64,000 nt of DNA from assembly GCA_035280425.1 (NCBI GenBank), contig DATEFW010000044.1, positions 216,957-280,956 on the forward strand, given 5' to 3'. The stretch comes from QHXW01 sp035280425. Its GTDB lineage: Bacteria; Acidobacteriota; Terriglobia; Bryobacterales; Bryobacteraceae. Made by a program: the position numbers and the translations under genes. This document shows, in pieces, positions 1 through 8,722 of the stretch (its first letter is position 1; the number at the start of each line of letters is the position of its first letter). The notes beneath the pieces were generated by a model. The model was not told the origin of the DNA, ran no database searches, and was given only the letters and a program-made list of their open reading frames with translations.

Positions 1-536
1 TTGCTCTGCTTCTCACTGGCCTTTCGGCCGCGATCACTTTTGGGGCCGAAGGCCCGGCATCACCCGCCGCCAGGACCTTCGATCAGCAACTGACCATGGT
101 CGAGCACGAACTGGTTCCCCTGGCGGAGGCCATGCCCGCCGACAAGTACAATTTTGCGCCGACCCATGGCGAGTTCAAAGGCGTCCGCACATTCGGCCAG
201 CAGATCTCGCATATTGCGGCAGTCATGTACCTGGTGTCTTCAAGCGCGCTCGGCGAGAAGAATCCGGGCGGAGCGGACGAAAACGGCCCGGCATCTCTGA
301 AGACGAAGGATGACATCGTCAAATATCTGAAAGACGCCATCGCCTACAGTCACAAGGCCATGAACGCGCTCACCGAAAGCAACCTGCTGGAACTCGTCCG
401 GTCGCCTTTCGGCGAGGATAAAGTGCCGCGCGTTTCTTTGGCGACCACAACCGTCTGGCACACGTTCGACCATTACGGGCAAATGGTGGTTTATGCCCGC
501 ATGAACGGCATCGTTCCGCCGGCCAGCCGCCGCTAG
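1..536 (+). CDS. DinB family protein, exported, 5' partial
   Basis: The reading frame is open from the left window edge to the TAG at 534-536, so the gene begins upstream. The visible N-terminus (ALLLTGLSAAITFGAEG) looks like the end of a signal peptide. What follows is a four-helix DinB-like domain: an early His in EHEL, a conserved His in QQISHIA, and a late His in WHTFDHYGQ, the usual three-His metal set of the family. DinB-like proteins include metal-dependent thiol transferases and hydrolases; the substrate here is unknown. The export signal is common for DinB proteins in acidobacteria. It ends 4 bases into the oppositely oriented next gene. Confidence 0.8.
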   Translation, partial: ALLLTGLSAAITFGAEGPASPAARTFDQQLTMVEHELVPLAEAMPADKYNFAPTHGEFKGVRTFGQQISHIAAVMYLVSSSALGEKNPGGADENGPASLKTKDDIVKYLKDAIAYSHKAMNALTESNLLELVRSPFGEDKVPRVSLATTTVWHTFDHYGQMVVYARMNGIVPPASRR

Positions 537-1168
537 CCGGTGGCTTTTAGAGACGCCAGCGCGATCCACGCCGCCACGGTGGCGAGTTTCTCGTCCAGGC
601 GCCACGGAGGCCCCATCGCGCGGCCCAGTTCGCCGAGCCGCCGCGTGATTTCCGTGGAAGAAAGATGCAACGCGGCAGCGGCTCGATCGAACACCTCGCG
701 CTCTTTGAACCTGGTTACCTGAAGACCGCTTGCTTCGCTCGCCCGCATCAGCGCATTGCGAAACAGTTCACCCTCGGCGGTATGAATCAGCGGGTGCGAC
801 GCCAGCGTGGATTTAAGATCCGGTAAGGGCCGCCCGGACGCGAGGAGAATTCCGCAGGTCACGGGCTGATAATCTTTGCCGCGCAGACCGTCTATCGCCG
901 GCAGCAGAGCCTCGCGAGCGATCTCACTGGTCCTTTCAATCGAGCGCGCGATGAATTTTTCGGCTCTGGCGAAGTCCATTTCGGCCGCCGCGTGATACGG
1001 CTGCCTGGCGCCCGGCGCATTGCTGTCCACGAGGTCAAGCCGCCGGCGTGCGATCACATCCGGCAGGTGCCTGTCACCCGACACCGCGATCAGCACCGCC
1101 CATCCGGAATGCGCGCGAAAACCGAGGGCTGCGGGTTTCATCGGCAGCTTCCGGGGCAGGGTGATCAT
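533..1168 (-). CDS. conserved hypothetical protein
   Basis: I do not recognise a named family. The 211-residue soluble protein has no signal peptide or membrane segment. It begins with a beta-strand-rich stretch (AALGFRAHSGWAVLIAVSG), which recalls the first strands of an RNase H-like or actin-like fold, and ends in a helical half with conserved-looking GELFRNALMRASEASGL. The ATG at 1168 is supported by a TATAAT 7 bases upstream, which would make it a leaderless start. An alternative ATG at 1141 has a GGAAG ribosome-binding site. It overlaps the end of the DinB gene tail to tail by 4 bases. Confidence 0.6.
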   Translation of the reverse strand: MITLPRKLPMKPAALGFRAHSGWAVLIAVSGDRHLPDVIARRRLDLVDSNAPGARQPYHAAAEMDFARAEKFIARSIERTSEIAREALLPAIDGLRGKDYQPVTCGILLASGRPLPDLKSTLASHPLIHTAEGELFRNALMRASEASGLQVTRFKEREVFDRAAAALHLSSTEITRRLGELGRAMGPPWRLDEKLATVAAWIALASLKATG

Positions 1169-1175
1169 CCGTGCG

Positions 1176-1181
1176 ATTATA
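1176..1181 (-). promoter_or_regulatory. -10 box (TATAAT), leaderless arrangement
   Basis: A perfect TATAAT on the minus strand lies 7 bases before the ATG at 1168. No good -35 is visible at the usual distance. This is one of several identical arrangements in the window. Confidence 0.5.
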
Positions 1182-1203
1182 AATCCGTTCTACGCAGCAA
1201 CCG

Positions 1204-2526
1204 CTACATTCCCCGCGCCAAATAGACGAATCGCACGATGAACAGCAGCGTCAGGGCATACACGAGCCAGTTCACTTCCCGGAACTGTCCGCGAAGGATT
1301 TTGAGCAGTGTGTAAGCGGTGAAGCCGAACGCCAGCCCGTTGGCAATGCTGAACGTCAGCGGAATGGCGAGCATCGTGAGAAAGGCCGGAATCGCCACCA
1401 TCGGATCGGTCCAGCGGATTTCCGCCACCGTGGTCATCATCATGCTGCCCACAATGATGAGCGCGGGCGCAGTGGCGGCTGCCGGAATCGCGCCGACCAG
1501 CGGCGCCAGCCAGAGGGCAGCGAGAAACAGCAGACCGGTGACAATCGCGGTCACTCCTGTTCGCCCGCCTGCGGCAACGCCTGCGGAACTTTCGATATAA
1601 CTGACCACAGTTGAAGTTCCGGCAAGCGATCCGGCAATCGTGGCTGTGGCATCGGCCAGCAGAATCCGGTTAATCCGCGGGATCTCATGCGCGCGATTGA
1701 ACAACCCGGCCTTTTGCCCGACCGCCACCAGGGTCCCGACATTATCGAACAGATCGACAAAAAGGAACGCGAAGACGATCTCGACGAGGCCGATCCCCAG
1801 GGCCGCGCGCACGTCCAGTTGAAAAGCCGTTGCCGCCAGGTCGGAGATGCCGTAACTGCGCGGATGCCAGCTCACCAGGCCAACCAGAGCGCCGGCCGCG
1901 GTCGTCGCGAGCACGCCGATCAGGATCGCAGCCCGCACACCCCAGGCCAGCAGTGCAGCCGTCAGCAGCAGCCCGCCGATCGCCAGTTGAGTGCCTGGAT
2001 CGCCCAAGTTTCCCATCGACACGGTTGTGGCGGCGTTCGGCACGATGATCCCGGAATTTCGGAAACCGATCAGCGCGATAAACAGCCCGACTCCCGCCGC
2101 GACCGCCGCGTACAGCTCGTGAGGAATCGCCGAGACGATCAGCCGCCGTATGCCGATCAGTGTAAGAACCAGGAAGCTGACGCCTGACAAAAACACCGCG
2201 CCGAGCGCCACCGGCCAGGCGATGCTCATGCCCTTCACCACTGAGTAAGTAAAGTAAGCGTTGAGCCCCATGCCCGGCGCGAGCGCCAAAGGATATCGCG
2301 CAATCAGGCCCATGAGGATGCTGCCGAACGCGGCTGAAAGGCACGTCGCCGCGGTCACAGCAGCGAGCGGCATGCCGGCTTCATGCAGGATCGATGGGTT
2401 CACGAACACGATATACGCCATGGTCATGAACGTGGTTGCGCCTGCGAGGATTTCGGTCTTCCAGCCGGTGCCGAGCGCTTGAAATTCGAAATAGCGCTCC
2501 AAACGCCCGGCCAGCGCGCGCATCAT
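1204..2526 (-). CDS. NCS2 family permease (purine/xanthine type, AzgA-like)
   Basis: This is a polytopic inner-membrane transporter of about 440 residues. It opens with the family hallmark ATTFMTMAYIVFVNPSIL and carries the APGMGLNAYF signature of the AzgA/PbuG branch of nucleobase transporters; other typical stretches are LFDNVGTLVAVG and the late GSMMM helix. The frame stays open upstream, but the ATGA overlap at 2523-2526 with the amidase stop, and homology starting at RLERYF, fix the start. Translational coupling to the amidase suggests uptake of a nucleobase or related amide and its hydrolysis in one pathway. The exact substrate cannot be read from sequence. Confidence 0.88.
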   Translation of the reverse strand: MMRALAGRLERYFEFQALGTGWKTEILAGATTFMTMAYIVFVNPSILHEAGMPLAAVTAATCLSAAFGSILMGLIARYPLALAPGMGLNAYFTYSVVKGMSIAWPVALGAVFLSGVSFLVLTLIGIRRLIVSAIPHELYAAVAAGVGLFIALIGFRNSGIIVPNAATTVSMGNLGDPGTQLAIGGLLLTAALLAWGVRAAILIGVLATTAAGALVGLVSWHPRSYGISDLAATAFQLDVRAALGIGLVEIVFAFLFVDLFDNVGTLVAVGQKAGLFNRAHEIPRINRILLADATATIAGSLAGTSTVVSYIESSAGVAAGGRTGVTAIVTGLLFLAALWLAPLVGAIPAAATAPALIIVGSMMMTTVAEIRWTDPMVAIPAFLTMLAIPLTFSIANGLAFGFTAYTLLKILRGQFREVNWLVYALTLLFIVRFVYLARGM

Positions 2527-3779
2527 TGGAGAAGCGCTTCCACCTCTACGGCCAGCGCGATCAGCGAGGCATCCGTACCGGAATTCGAAACGAGCTGCAA
2601 ACCGAGCGGCAGGCCGTTTGCCGAAGGCATTGGGATCGAAATCGCAGGCACACCCAACGCGGTCCATGGCGTGTTCATGACCGGATCGCCGGTGGATTCG
2701 AGTCCCACAGGAGCCGCGCCGGCGGCGGCCGGAGTAACCAGAACCGGATATTGCGTGAACTGGCGGCTCAGGTCGCGTTTGACTTCCACGATGGTGGTCA
2801 GCGCCGCGCGGTAATCCTCGACTGAGATGCCGAGGCCCTGTTCGACAAGATTCGCGAGCTTTTCGCCGATGCGCTTTCCGTGCTGCCGCCACCGCTCCTG
2901 ATGCGTGCGCGCGCCTTCGTATGCATTAACCAGCCTGGCGGCGTCCCCCAGTTCAGAAAATCGCGCGGGCATCTCGACCACGTTCATCAGATAAGCATCG
3001 GCAAGGCGCTTCGCCGCCGCGCGGAACGCATCTTCCATCGCACCATCGACCGACGGCATCAGCGATGGAATTCCCAGGCTGCGTTTGGGCGTCCCCTCCG
3101 CTTTGCCCATGCGCGTCCAGAGCAACTGCATGTCATCCGCGGTCTGCGTGAACAGGCCGGCGGTATCGAGCGATGGCGCGAAGCCCAGCACGCCGTCGAG
3201 CGGCAGAATGCCCGGACTCGGCTTGAATCCAACTACACCGCAATACGAAGCCGGGCGCAGCACCGAGCCCTGCGTCTGCGTTCCGAGGGCGAACGGCACC
3301 ATTCCGGCCGCGACGGCTACTGCCGACCCGCTCGAGCTCCCTCCAGGCGTTCGCGATAGATCGTGCGGATTGTGCGTCGGTGCGGCGTCGAAATAGGCGA
3401 ACGCAGTCGTTTGCGTTTTTCCCATCAGAATTGCGCCGCGGCGGCGAAGCTGCGTCACCAGACCAGCGTCCGTCGCTCCTTTCCGGCCGGCATAAATCGG
3501 CGAGCCGTACTCGGTGGCCAGATCGCGTGTTTCGAAAATGTCCTTGGCGCCGAACGGGATTCCGGAAAGCGGGCCTTCCGCCAACGCCGGCTGCGGCCGG
3601 ACTTCCACCCATGCTCGCAACTGCTCGTCCCGCGCCTGGATGCGCTCCAGGCAGATAGACAGCAGTTCTTCGGGCGTCCGGTTACGCCCCTCGATCCATT
3701 CGACGAATTGCCTCAGCAGGCCGCGCTTGGCCGTTATGGCGCGGTCGGAATAGACCTTGCCTTCTTCGCCGATCCACAT
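2523..3779 (-). CDS. amidase (amidase-signature family)
   Basis: A 418-residue enzyme of the amidase-signature family with the Ser-cisSer-Lys catalytic machinery: Lys in GIPFGAKDIFETRD, the Gly/Ser-rich TPGGSSSGSAVAVAAG, and GTQTQGSVLRPASYCG carrying the nucleophile region. In most relatives the last motif reads GTDTGGS; the Gln replacements here suggest an unusual acyl pocket. There is no signal peptide, so it is cytoplasmic. It lies first in a two-gene unit with the NCS2 permease (4-base ATGA overlap), which implies that it acts on an imported amide. Relatives include GatA, but no GatB or GatC is near, so a metabolic amidase is more likely. Confidence 0.87.
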   Translation of the reverse strand: MWIGEEGKVYSDRAITAKRGLLRQFVEWIEGRNRTPEELLSICLERIQARDEQLRAWVEVRPQPALAEGPLSGIPFGAKDIFETRDLATEYGSPIYAGRKGATDAGLVTQLRRRGAILMGKTQTTAFAYFDAAPTHNPHDLSRTPGGSSSGSAVAVAAGMVPFALGTQTQGSVLRPASYCGVVGFKPSPGILPLDGVLGFAPSLDTAGLFTQTADDMQLLWTRMGKAEGTPKRSLGIPSLMPSVDGAMEDAFRAAAKRLADAYLMNVVEMPARFSELGDAARLVNAYEGARTHQERWRQHGKRIGEKLANLVEQGLGISVEDYRAALTTIVEVKRDLSRQFTQYPVLVTPAAAGAAPVGLESTGDPVMNTPWTALGVPAISIPMPSANGLPLGLQLVSNSGTDASLIALAVEVEALLQ

Positions 3780-3784
3780 CTTTC

Positions 3785-3790
3785 TATAAT
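3785..3790 (+). promoter_or_regulatory. -10 box (TATAAT) of PmoA-like gene
   Basis: A perfect TATAAT lies 12 bases before the ATG at 3803 in the 23-base gap between two divergent genes, predicting a leader of only about six bases. The -35 is unclear. Confidence 0.45.
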
Positions 3791-3802
3791 GTAGTTCGAT
3801 CT

Positions 3803-4741
3803 ATGAAATACTCCTACTGGTTTTTAATGCTGGTTTTGCCGTTAGCAGCGCAGGTTAAGGTTGAACATGGCGACGGGTTAATTTCCGTTACTATCGATAA
3901 CCAGCCGTTCACTAACCTCTACTGCGGGACGGACACCTCCAAACCCTATCTGTATCCGTTACGCTCGGCCTCCGGCAAAATTGTCACGCGGCACTATCCC
4001 ATGGAAGATTTTCCCGGCGAGACGCACGACCATCCGCATCAGCGCGGCATGTGGTTCAGCCACGGCGATGTCAACGGCTTCGATTTCTGGGCTAACGAGC
4101 CCTCGCAGCACAACGGGAAAAACGCGAAAATCGTGCTGGCAAAGATCGGCAAGCTGACGAGCGGAGAGAAATCCGGAACTCTGGAGGCCGACTTCAATTG
4201 GGTCGATCCGGAAGGCAAGATCCTTCTCACCGAAGCCAAACAGATCACCTTCTATGCCGATCCTGCCCGCCGCATCATGGATTTCACCATCACGCTGAAA
4301 CCCGAGGGACGCGTCACGTTCGGCGACACCAAAGAAGGCACGTTCGCCGTTCGTCTGGCCGCGAGCCTGGAGGAGCGAAATACCGGGACGATGGTCAGCT
4401 CCGAGGGCGGTCGCGGCGAAGCGCAGGTGTGGGGCCATCGCGCCAACTGGGTGGACTACTCCGGCAAAGTGGACGGCGAAAAAGTCGGCATCGCGATTCT
4501 CGATCATCCATCCAACCCGCGCCATCCGACTTACTGGCATGCGCGCGCCTATGGGCTGTTCGCCGCGAACATCTTCGGCCTGCACGATTTCCTGAACACC
4601 AAGAACGCCCACGGCGGCCTGACGATTCTGCCCGGCAATCAGCTCCAGTTCCGCTATCGCGTAATCATTCATCCGGGCGACTACCAGTCCGCCAACATCG
4701 CCGGCGAGTATGAGAAGTACGCGGAAACCAAGAATCCGTAG
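3803..4741 (+). CDS. exported PmoA-family (DUF6807-like) protein
   Basis: A 312-residue protein with a short signal peptide (YWFLMLVLPLAAQ) followed by an all-beta domain of the family annotated as methane oxygenase PmoA/DUF6807. Diagnostic stretches are RHYPMEDFPGETHDHPHQRG and MWFSHGDVNGFDFW, with several His that could bind metal. Despite its name the family has no demonstrated role in methane oxidation; it is widespread in planctomycetes and acidobacteria near sugar-degrading enzymes. The function here is therefore open. It is transcribed alone and runs convergently into the enoyl-CoA hydratase gene with an 8-base gap. Confidence 0.8.
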   Translation: MKYSYWFLMLVLPLAAQVKVEHGDGLISVTIDNQPFTNLYCGTDTSKPYLYPLRSASGKIVTRHYPMEDFPGETHDHPHQRGMWFSHGDVNGFDFWANEPSQHNGKNAKIVLAKIGKLTSGEKSGTLEADFNWVDPEGKILLTEAKQITFYADPARRIMDFTITLKPEGRVTFGDTKEGTFAVRLAASLEERNTGTMVSSEGGRGEAQVWGHRANWVDYSGKVDGEKVGIAILDHPSNPRHPTYWHARAYGLFAANIFGLHDFLNTKNAHGGLTILPGNQLQFRYRVIIHPGDYQSANIAGEYEKYAETKNP

Positions 4742-4749
4742 CGCCCGAT

Positions 4750-5517
4750 TCAGGATTTCTTCAGAAAGCGTTCGATTCCGCGGCGGCAATCGTCGGTCAG
4801 CCGCGCCAGCGTATTCACGTTCACGCCCGCGCTCAGCGCCGCTTCAAACGGCATGGCGTCGATCTGATAGAGCAGGCTCTTGGTGAGCGCGATCGCTGAT
4901 GCGGACTTACCGGCAAGCTCGGCGACGTACGCTTCCACATCCGTTTCGAACGAGGCGTCCGCAAAAACGCGGTTAACGAGACCCAGCTCGAGCGCGTCGC
5001 GCGCGGAAATGGCCGCGCCGCTTGCCAGCAGCTCGAATGCACGCTTTTCGGGAACGGAACGGCGCACGATCGCCATCACCATCGCCGGCACGAAGCCAAT
5101 CTTGACTTCGGGATAGCCGAACTGCGCGGATTCCGCCGCCAGCGTGATGTCCGCGGCCGTTGCCAACCCGCACCCTCCGGCCAGCGCGCGCCCGCGCACG
5201 GCAGCAACGATCGGCCGCGGATGCCGACGCATTTCGAGAAATAAATCGCCGAGATGCCGCGCGTCCTCGAAATTTTCCGCGACGCTCGCCTGGCTGATCT
5301 TTTCCAGAGCGGCCAGATCGGCGCCCGCGCAAAAGTCTTTGCCGGCTCCCCCTACGAGCACCACGCGCACTGCTTCGTCGCGCGCCGAGCGACCGAGCGC
5401 ATCGCGCAGTTCCGTGACCAGCTCTTCATCGAGCGCGTTCCGCTTATCCGGCCGGTTGAGCTTGATGCGCGCGATGCCCTGGTCCGCCGAATAAAGAATC
5501 TTGCCGTAGCCGCTCAT
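4750..5517 (-). CDS. enoyl-CoA hydratase/isomerase family protein
   Basis: A 255-residue crotonase-fold enzyme. The oxyanion-hole motifs are visible as KDFCAGADLAAL and VRGRALAGGCGLATAADI, followed by FGYPEVKIGFVPAM, where relatives carry catalytic Glu residues (E in PEVKIGF is present). The first catalytic Glu of classical hydratases is replaced by the GGCGL stretch, so the reaction may be another crotonase reaction, for example in leucine degradation (methylglutaconyl-CoA hydratase-like). The start at 5517 (MSGYG) is chosen because family homology begins there; the frame stays open upstream into the neighbouring gene without family features. It lies 29 bases behind the PQQ dehydrogenase. 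Confidence 0.85.
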   Translation of the reverse strand: MSGYGKILYSADQGIARIKLNRPDKRNALDEELVTELRDALGRSARDEAVRVVLVGGAGKDFCAGADLAALEKISQASVAENFEDARHLGDLFLEMRRHPRPIVAAVRGRALAGGCGLATAADITLAAESAQFGYPEVKIGFVPAMVMAIVRRSVPEKRAFELLASGAAISARDALELGLVNRVFADASFETDVEAYVAELAGKSASAIALTKSLLYQIDAMPFEAALSAGVNVNTLARLTDDCRRGIERFLKKS

Positions 5518-5546
5518 GGCTGAGAGAAATGCGAAAAACCAGAGCC

Positions 5547-7142
5547 TTATTCCGGCAGCGCGAACGAAATCACCGCCGAGCCCGATGGGATCGTCACGAA
5601 TTGTTTGCCGTTCACCATATAGGTGATCGGCGAAGCCACGATGCGGGTGCCGGTGTAAAACCGCCAAAGATTTTTGCCCGTCCTGGCGTCGAAAGCCATC
5701 AGGTAGCCGTCCTCATCCGCCGAGAAAATCAGGCCGCCGGAGGTGGATAGCGTCCCGGCCCATGGGGCGTGAAAATAGCGGAAATCCCACTTGGTTTCGC
5801 CGGTCAGCGGGTCGAGGGCCTTGAGCAATCCATATTCGGGCTCTTCGGTTACGGCGCGCGCCACGCTGCCCTCATATCCTCGTCCCTTAATGTAGACGGG
5901 CGGCTCCGAATAATACACGTCGCACTGCTCGCGCACGGGAAAATAAAACAGCTTCGTTTCGGGATTGTACGAAGGCGCCATCCAGTTGGCCGCCCCCGCC
6001 ATGCCCGGGCACAGCCGAACGCCCTCGGAACTGGGATCGGTGTGCTGTTTCAGAATCGGCCGGCCCTTGCGGTCGAGTTCCGTCGCCCAGTCCTGCCGCG
6101 CAAACGGCTTGCCCATCAGAAACTCACCCGTCTCGCGATCGAGCACATAGAAAAATGCGTTCCGGTTCGCCTCGATTGCCACTTTGCGATTCCTGCCCTT
6201 CCAGTTCAAATCGATCAGCACAGCTGTCTCTTCTGCGTCCCAGTCGTGCGTGTCGTGTGGCGTGAACTGGAAATGCCATTTGAGCTTGCCCGTGTCCGGA
6301 TCGAGCGCCACCAGCGAATCGGTGTACAGGTTGTCGCCCTTGCGCGATTCCCCGTAGAGATCCGGCCCCGGATTCCCGATGCCCCAGTAAAGCGTGTTCA
6401 ACTGCGGATCGTACGTGCCGGTCATCCAGGTCGATCCGCCGCCGCGCACCCAGGAATCCGCGAGCCAGGTGTCGCCGCCCGGCTCGTCCTTCGCCGGAAT
6501 CGTCCAGAAGCGCCAGAGCCGCTTGCCGGTCGCGGCGTCGTAGGCGTCGATGAATCCGCGAATTCCCAGCTCCGCGCCCGAGATGCCCACAATGATCTTG
6601 TCCTTGAGCGCGAGCGGCGCAAGCGTCGCGGTGTACTGGCCTTTGTTATACGGCGCTATCTCCGTCTGCCAGATCAAGCGGCCCGTGCGCGCATTGAGCG
6701 CCACCACTTTCGCGTCGATCGTCACCATGTACAGCCGGTCGCCCAGAATCGCGAAACCGCGGTTCTGTCCGTTGCCCTTGATTCCCTGCGGAAATGCGTG
6801 CTTGTACATCCACAACTGCCGTCCGCTGCGCGCATCCACGGCGTATGCGTAACCGTTGCCTCCCGTGAAATACATCACGCCATCGACCACCAGCGGCATG
6901 GTCTCGAACGCACCGCCCGGCTGCCCGGTTTGAAAAATCCAATCCGCCCGAAGATTCTTCACGTTGCTGGCGTTGATCTGGTTGAGATCTCTGTGCCGGA
7001 TCGCGGAATAATCGCCCCAATACGTCAGCCAGTTCTGTTGTTCCTTGAGCGCATTGACCAGCCGCTCGTAACTCACCGGCTGCGCACCGCACGAAAGCGC
7101 CAGCCCCAGAAAGCCGAAACCAATCGCGATCGCTCGTCTCAC
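5547..7142 (-). CDS. PQQ-dependent alcohol-type dehydrogenase, short form
   Basis: A 531-residue exported eight-bladed propeller with signal peptide (AIAIGFGFLGLALSCGAQ) and repeated tryptophan-docking motifs such as AVDARSGRQLWMY, ALNARTGRLIWQT and AFDARTGKNLWRFY. The catalytic Asp region reads THDWDAEET: the Asp after Trp is kept, and two residues on there is Glu, at the position that is Ala in calcium enzymes and Asp in lanthanide enzymes. No adjacent Cys-Cys disulfide ring, typical of methanol dehydrogenase, was seen. It is shorter than methanol dehydrogenase and overlaps the upstream cytochrome c gene by 4 bases, so electrons from PQQH2 probably pass to that cytochrome in the periplasm. 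Confidence 0.88.
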   Translation of the reverse strand: MRRAIAIGFGFLGLALSCGAQPVSYERLVNALKEQQNWLTYWGDYSAIRHRDLNQINASNVKNLRADWIFQTGQPGGAFETMPLVVDGVMYFTGGNGYAYAVDARSGRQLWMYKHAFPQGIKGNGQNRGFAILGDRLYMVTIDAKVVALNARTGRLIWQTEIAPYNKGQYTATLAPLALKDKIIVGISGAELGIRGFIDAYDAATGKRLWRFWTIPAKDEPGGDTWLADSWVRGGGSTWMTGTYDPQLNTLYWGIGNPGPDLYGESRKGDNLYTDSLVALDPDTGKLKWHFQFTPHDTHDWDAEETAVLIDLNWKGRNRKVAIEANRNAFFYVLDRETGEFLMGKPFARQDWATELDRKGRPILKQHTDPSSEGVRLCPGMAGAANWMAPSYNPETKLFYFPVREQCDVYYSEPPVYIKGRGYEGSVARAVTEEPEYGLLKALDPLTGETKWDFRYFHAPWAGTLSTSGGLIFSADEDGYLMAFDARTGKNLWRFYTGTRIVASPITYMVNGKQFVTIPSGSAVISFALPE

Positions 7143-7912
7143 CGCTTTTTCCCCACTTTCTGCACGCCCGCTCCCGCGTTCAAATCGCCGCGCAGGCTAT
7201 CCAGGTACGCCAGCAGATTCTGCAAATCGTCGTTGGGCAGGGAACTATAAGCCGGCATCAACGATTTCGTCTCATGCGTCACGGATTTCACTTCATCCTT
7301 CTCAAACATGCGAAATTTCTGCGACGCATCGCGCAACTGCACCGTGAACGTATCTTCGTTGATCCGGATCCCGGTAATCCGCTTGCCGTCCCGCGTCACC
7401 ACCGTCACGCCGTTAAATTCATCCGGAATATCCGCGGAGGGATTAATGAGCGATTCGCGAATGTATTCCGCCGATCGCCCCGCGCCGATGCGCGTCAAAT
7501 CCGGACCGAATACGCTGCCCTCTAACCCGATCTGGTGGCATCCCGCGCACCCGCTGCGCTCGTAAACCGCGCTGCCTTTCACTGCATCGCCGGGAACCGG
7601 CTCGGCTTTCACCGCACCGGTCGATAGACTGCGAATGTACGCGATCAGCCGCGCGAGCTCGTCCTTTTCGAATTCGAACGACGGCATCGTCGTGCCCGGA
7701 ACGCCGTTGAGGATTACGTTCTTCAGATCTTCATCGGTCGAGCCGTGCAGAAACCGCCCCGACGCCAGCGCCGGACCGCGCCCGCCACCGCCCGTCAGCC
7801 CGTGACAGAATCCGCAGTTGCTGCGAAATGTGGTCTTGCCGTCGGCGAGGTCATTCGCGCTCTGGCCCCAGGCCGCCGCCGAGCACAGCAAGAGTATGGT
7901 TGCAGGTCGCAT
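7139..7912 (-). CDS. di-haem cytochrome c, partner of PQQ dehydrogenase
   Basis: A 257-residue periplasmic protein with a signal peptide (ATILLLCSAAAWGQ) and two CXXCH haem sites, CGFCH near residue 33 and CAGCH near residue 122. The second half resembles the haem-binding domain common in planctomycete and acidobacterial proteins (GCAGCHQIG, then FGPDLTRIGAGRS and a VVTRDGKRITG beta segment). The stop overlaps the start of the PQQ dehydrogenase gene by 4 bases (ATGA), so both are translated together. A TAGAAT at 7928-7933 on the same strand is a likely -10 box with a leader of about 8 bases. Confidence 0.9.
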   Translation of the reverse strand: MRPATILLLCSAAAWGQSANDLADGKTTFRSNCGFCHGLTGGGGRGPALASGRFLHGSTDEDLKNVILNGVPGTTMPSFEFEKDELARLIAYIRSLSTGAVKAEPVPGDAVKGSAVYERSGCAGCHQIGLEGSVFGPDLTRIGAGRSAEYIRESLINPSADIPDEFNGVTVVTRDGKRITGIRINEDTFTVQLRDASQKFRMFEKDEVKSVTHETKSLMPAYSSLPNDDLQNLLAYLDSLRGDLNAGAGVQKVGKKR

Positions 7913-7961
7913 AAATGGGAAATAGCCATTCTATCCGATCCCTCGCGCCTGCGCCCCCGAA

Positions 7962-8654
7962 TTACGGCTTCTTTTCCCGCACCATCGGCACGAACGCCAC
8001 CGCCAGGACAGACCTTCGGCGCAGTTTCCCATCGCGCCCTTTATCCACCACCACCAGCTTCTGTTCCCCGGCATTCTCGCCCACCGGGGCCACGAGCCTG
8101 CCACCTGGCTTCAATTGATCGATCAGCGCATGCGGAATCTCCGGCGGCGCGGCCGTCAGGATAATGCGGTCGAACGGCGCGCGCTCCGGCCAGCCCAGGT
8201 ATCCGTCGCCCTGCCTCACCGTTACATTCCGGTAACCCAGCGATGCCAGCCGCTCTGCGGCTGACCGCGCCAGCTCGGGCACAATCTCGATCGTGAAAAC
8301 TTCGCCCGCCAGCTCCGAAAGCACCGCCGCCTGATATCCCGATCCCGCTCCGATCTCGAGCACGCGCTGCCCCTTCGCCGGCTCCACGAGTTCCGTCATG
8401 AACGCCACGATGTACGGCTGCGAAATCGTCTGCCCGTGCCCGATCGGCAACGGCGTATCTGCATACGCGTAGGCCCGGCGATCCTCAGGCACAAAAAGGT
8501 GCCGCGGAACCGCCCGCATCGCGCGCAGCACATCCGGATTCGCAACGCCGCGCCCTTCGATCTGCTCCGCAACCATCCGCTCGCGCGCCCCGGCGAATGG
8601 ATCGCTCGGCTGAAAAAGCAAAACCGGGATCAAGAAAAACAGCCGCGCAAGCAT
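7962..8654 (-). CDS. pcm: protein-L-isoaspartate O-methyltransferase, exported form
   Basis: A SAM-dependent methyltransferase that repairs isoaspartyl residues. Family motifs are PRHLFVPED, the GQTISQPYIVAFM stretch, SAM motif I VLEIGAGSGYQAAVL and the late GGRLVAPVG. The usual enzyme is cytosolic, but here the ATG at 8654 precedes LARLFFLIPVLLFQPSDP, a convincing secretion signal or membrane anchor, and no better start lies between this and the catalytic domain. Some acidobacterial and archaeal Pcm proteins are exported in the same way. The methyl donor SAM is cytosolic, so localisation is an open question. It is divergent from the CCA gene, 68 bases apart. Confidence 0.88.
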   Translation of the reverse strand: MLARLFFLIPVLLFQPSDPFAGARERMVAEQIEGRGVANPDVLRAMRAVPRHLFVPEDRRAYAYADTPLPIGHGQTISQPYIVAFMTELVEPAKGQRVLEIGAGSGYQAAVLSELAGEVFTIEIVPELARSAAERLASLGYRNVTVRQGDGYLGWPERAPFDRIILTAAPPEIPHALIDQLKPGGRLVAPVGENAGEQKLVVVDKGRDGKLRRRSVLAVAFVPMVREKKP

Positions 8655-8722
8655 TTGTGCCTTCAGCTTATCCGAACGATTCCCGGCCGCGCTATGGTAC
8701 TCCTGGATTAGCGGGCGCCCGA

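Noticed and set aside
5769..7250. Open frame of 493 codons on the plus strand
   Set aside because: Lies opposite the PQQ dehydrogenase gene; its translation is Arg/His/Val-rich with no family features, a typical GC-rich shadow.
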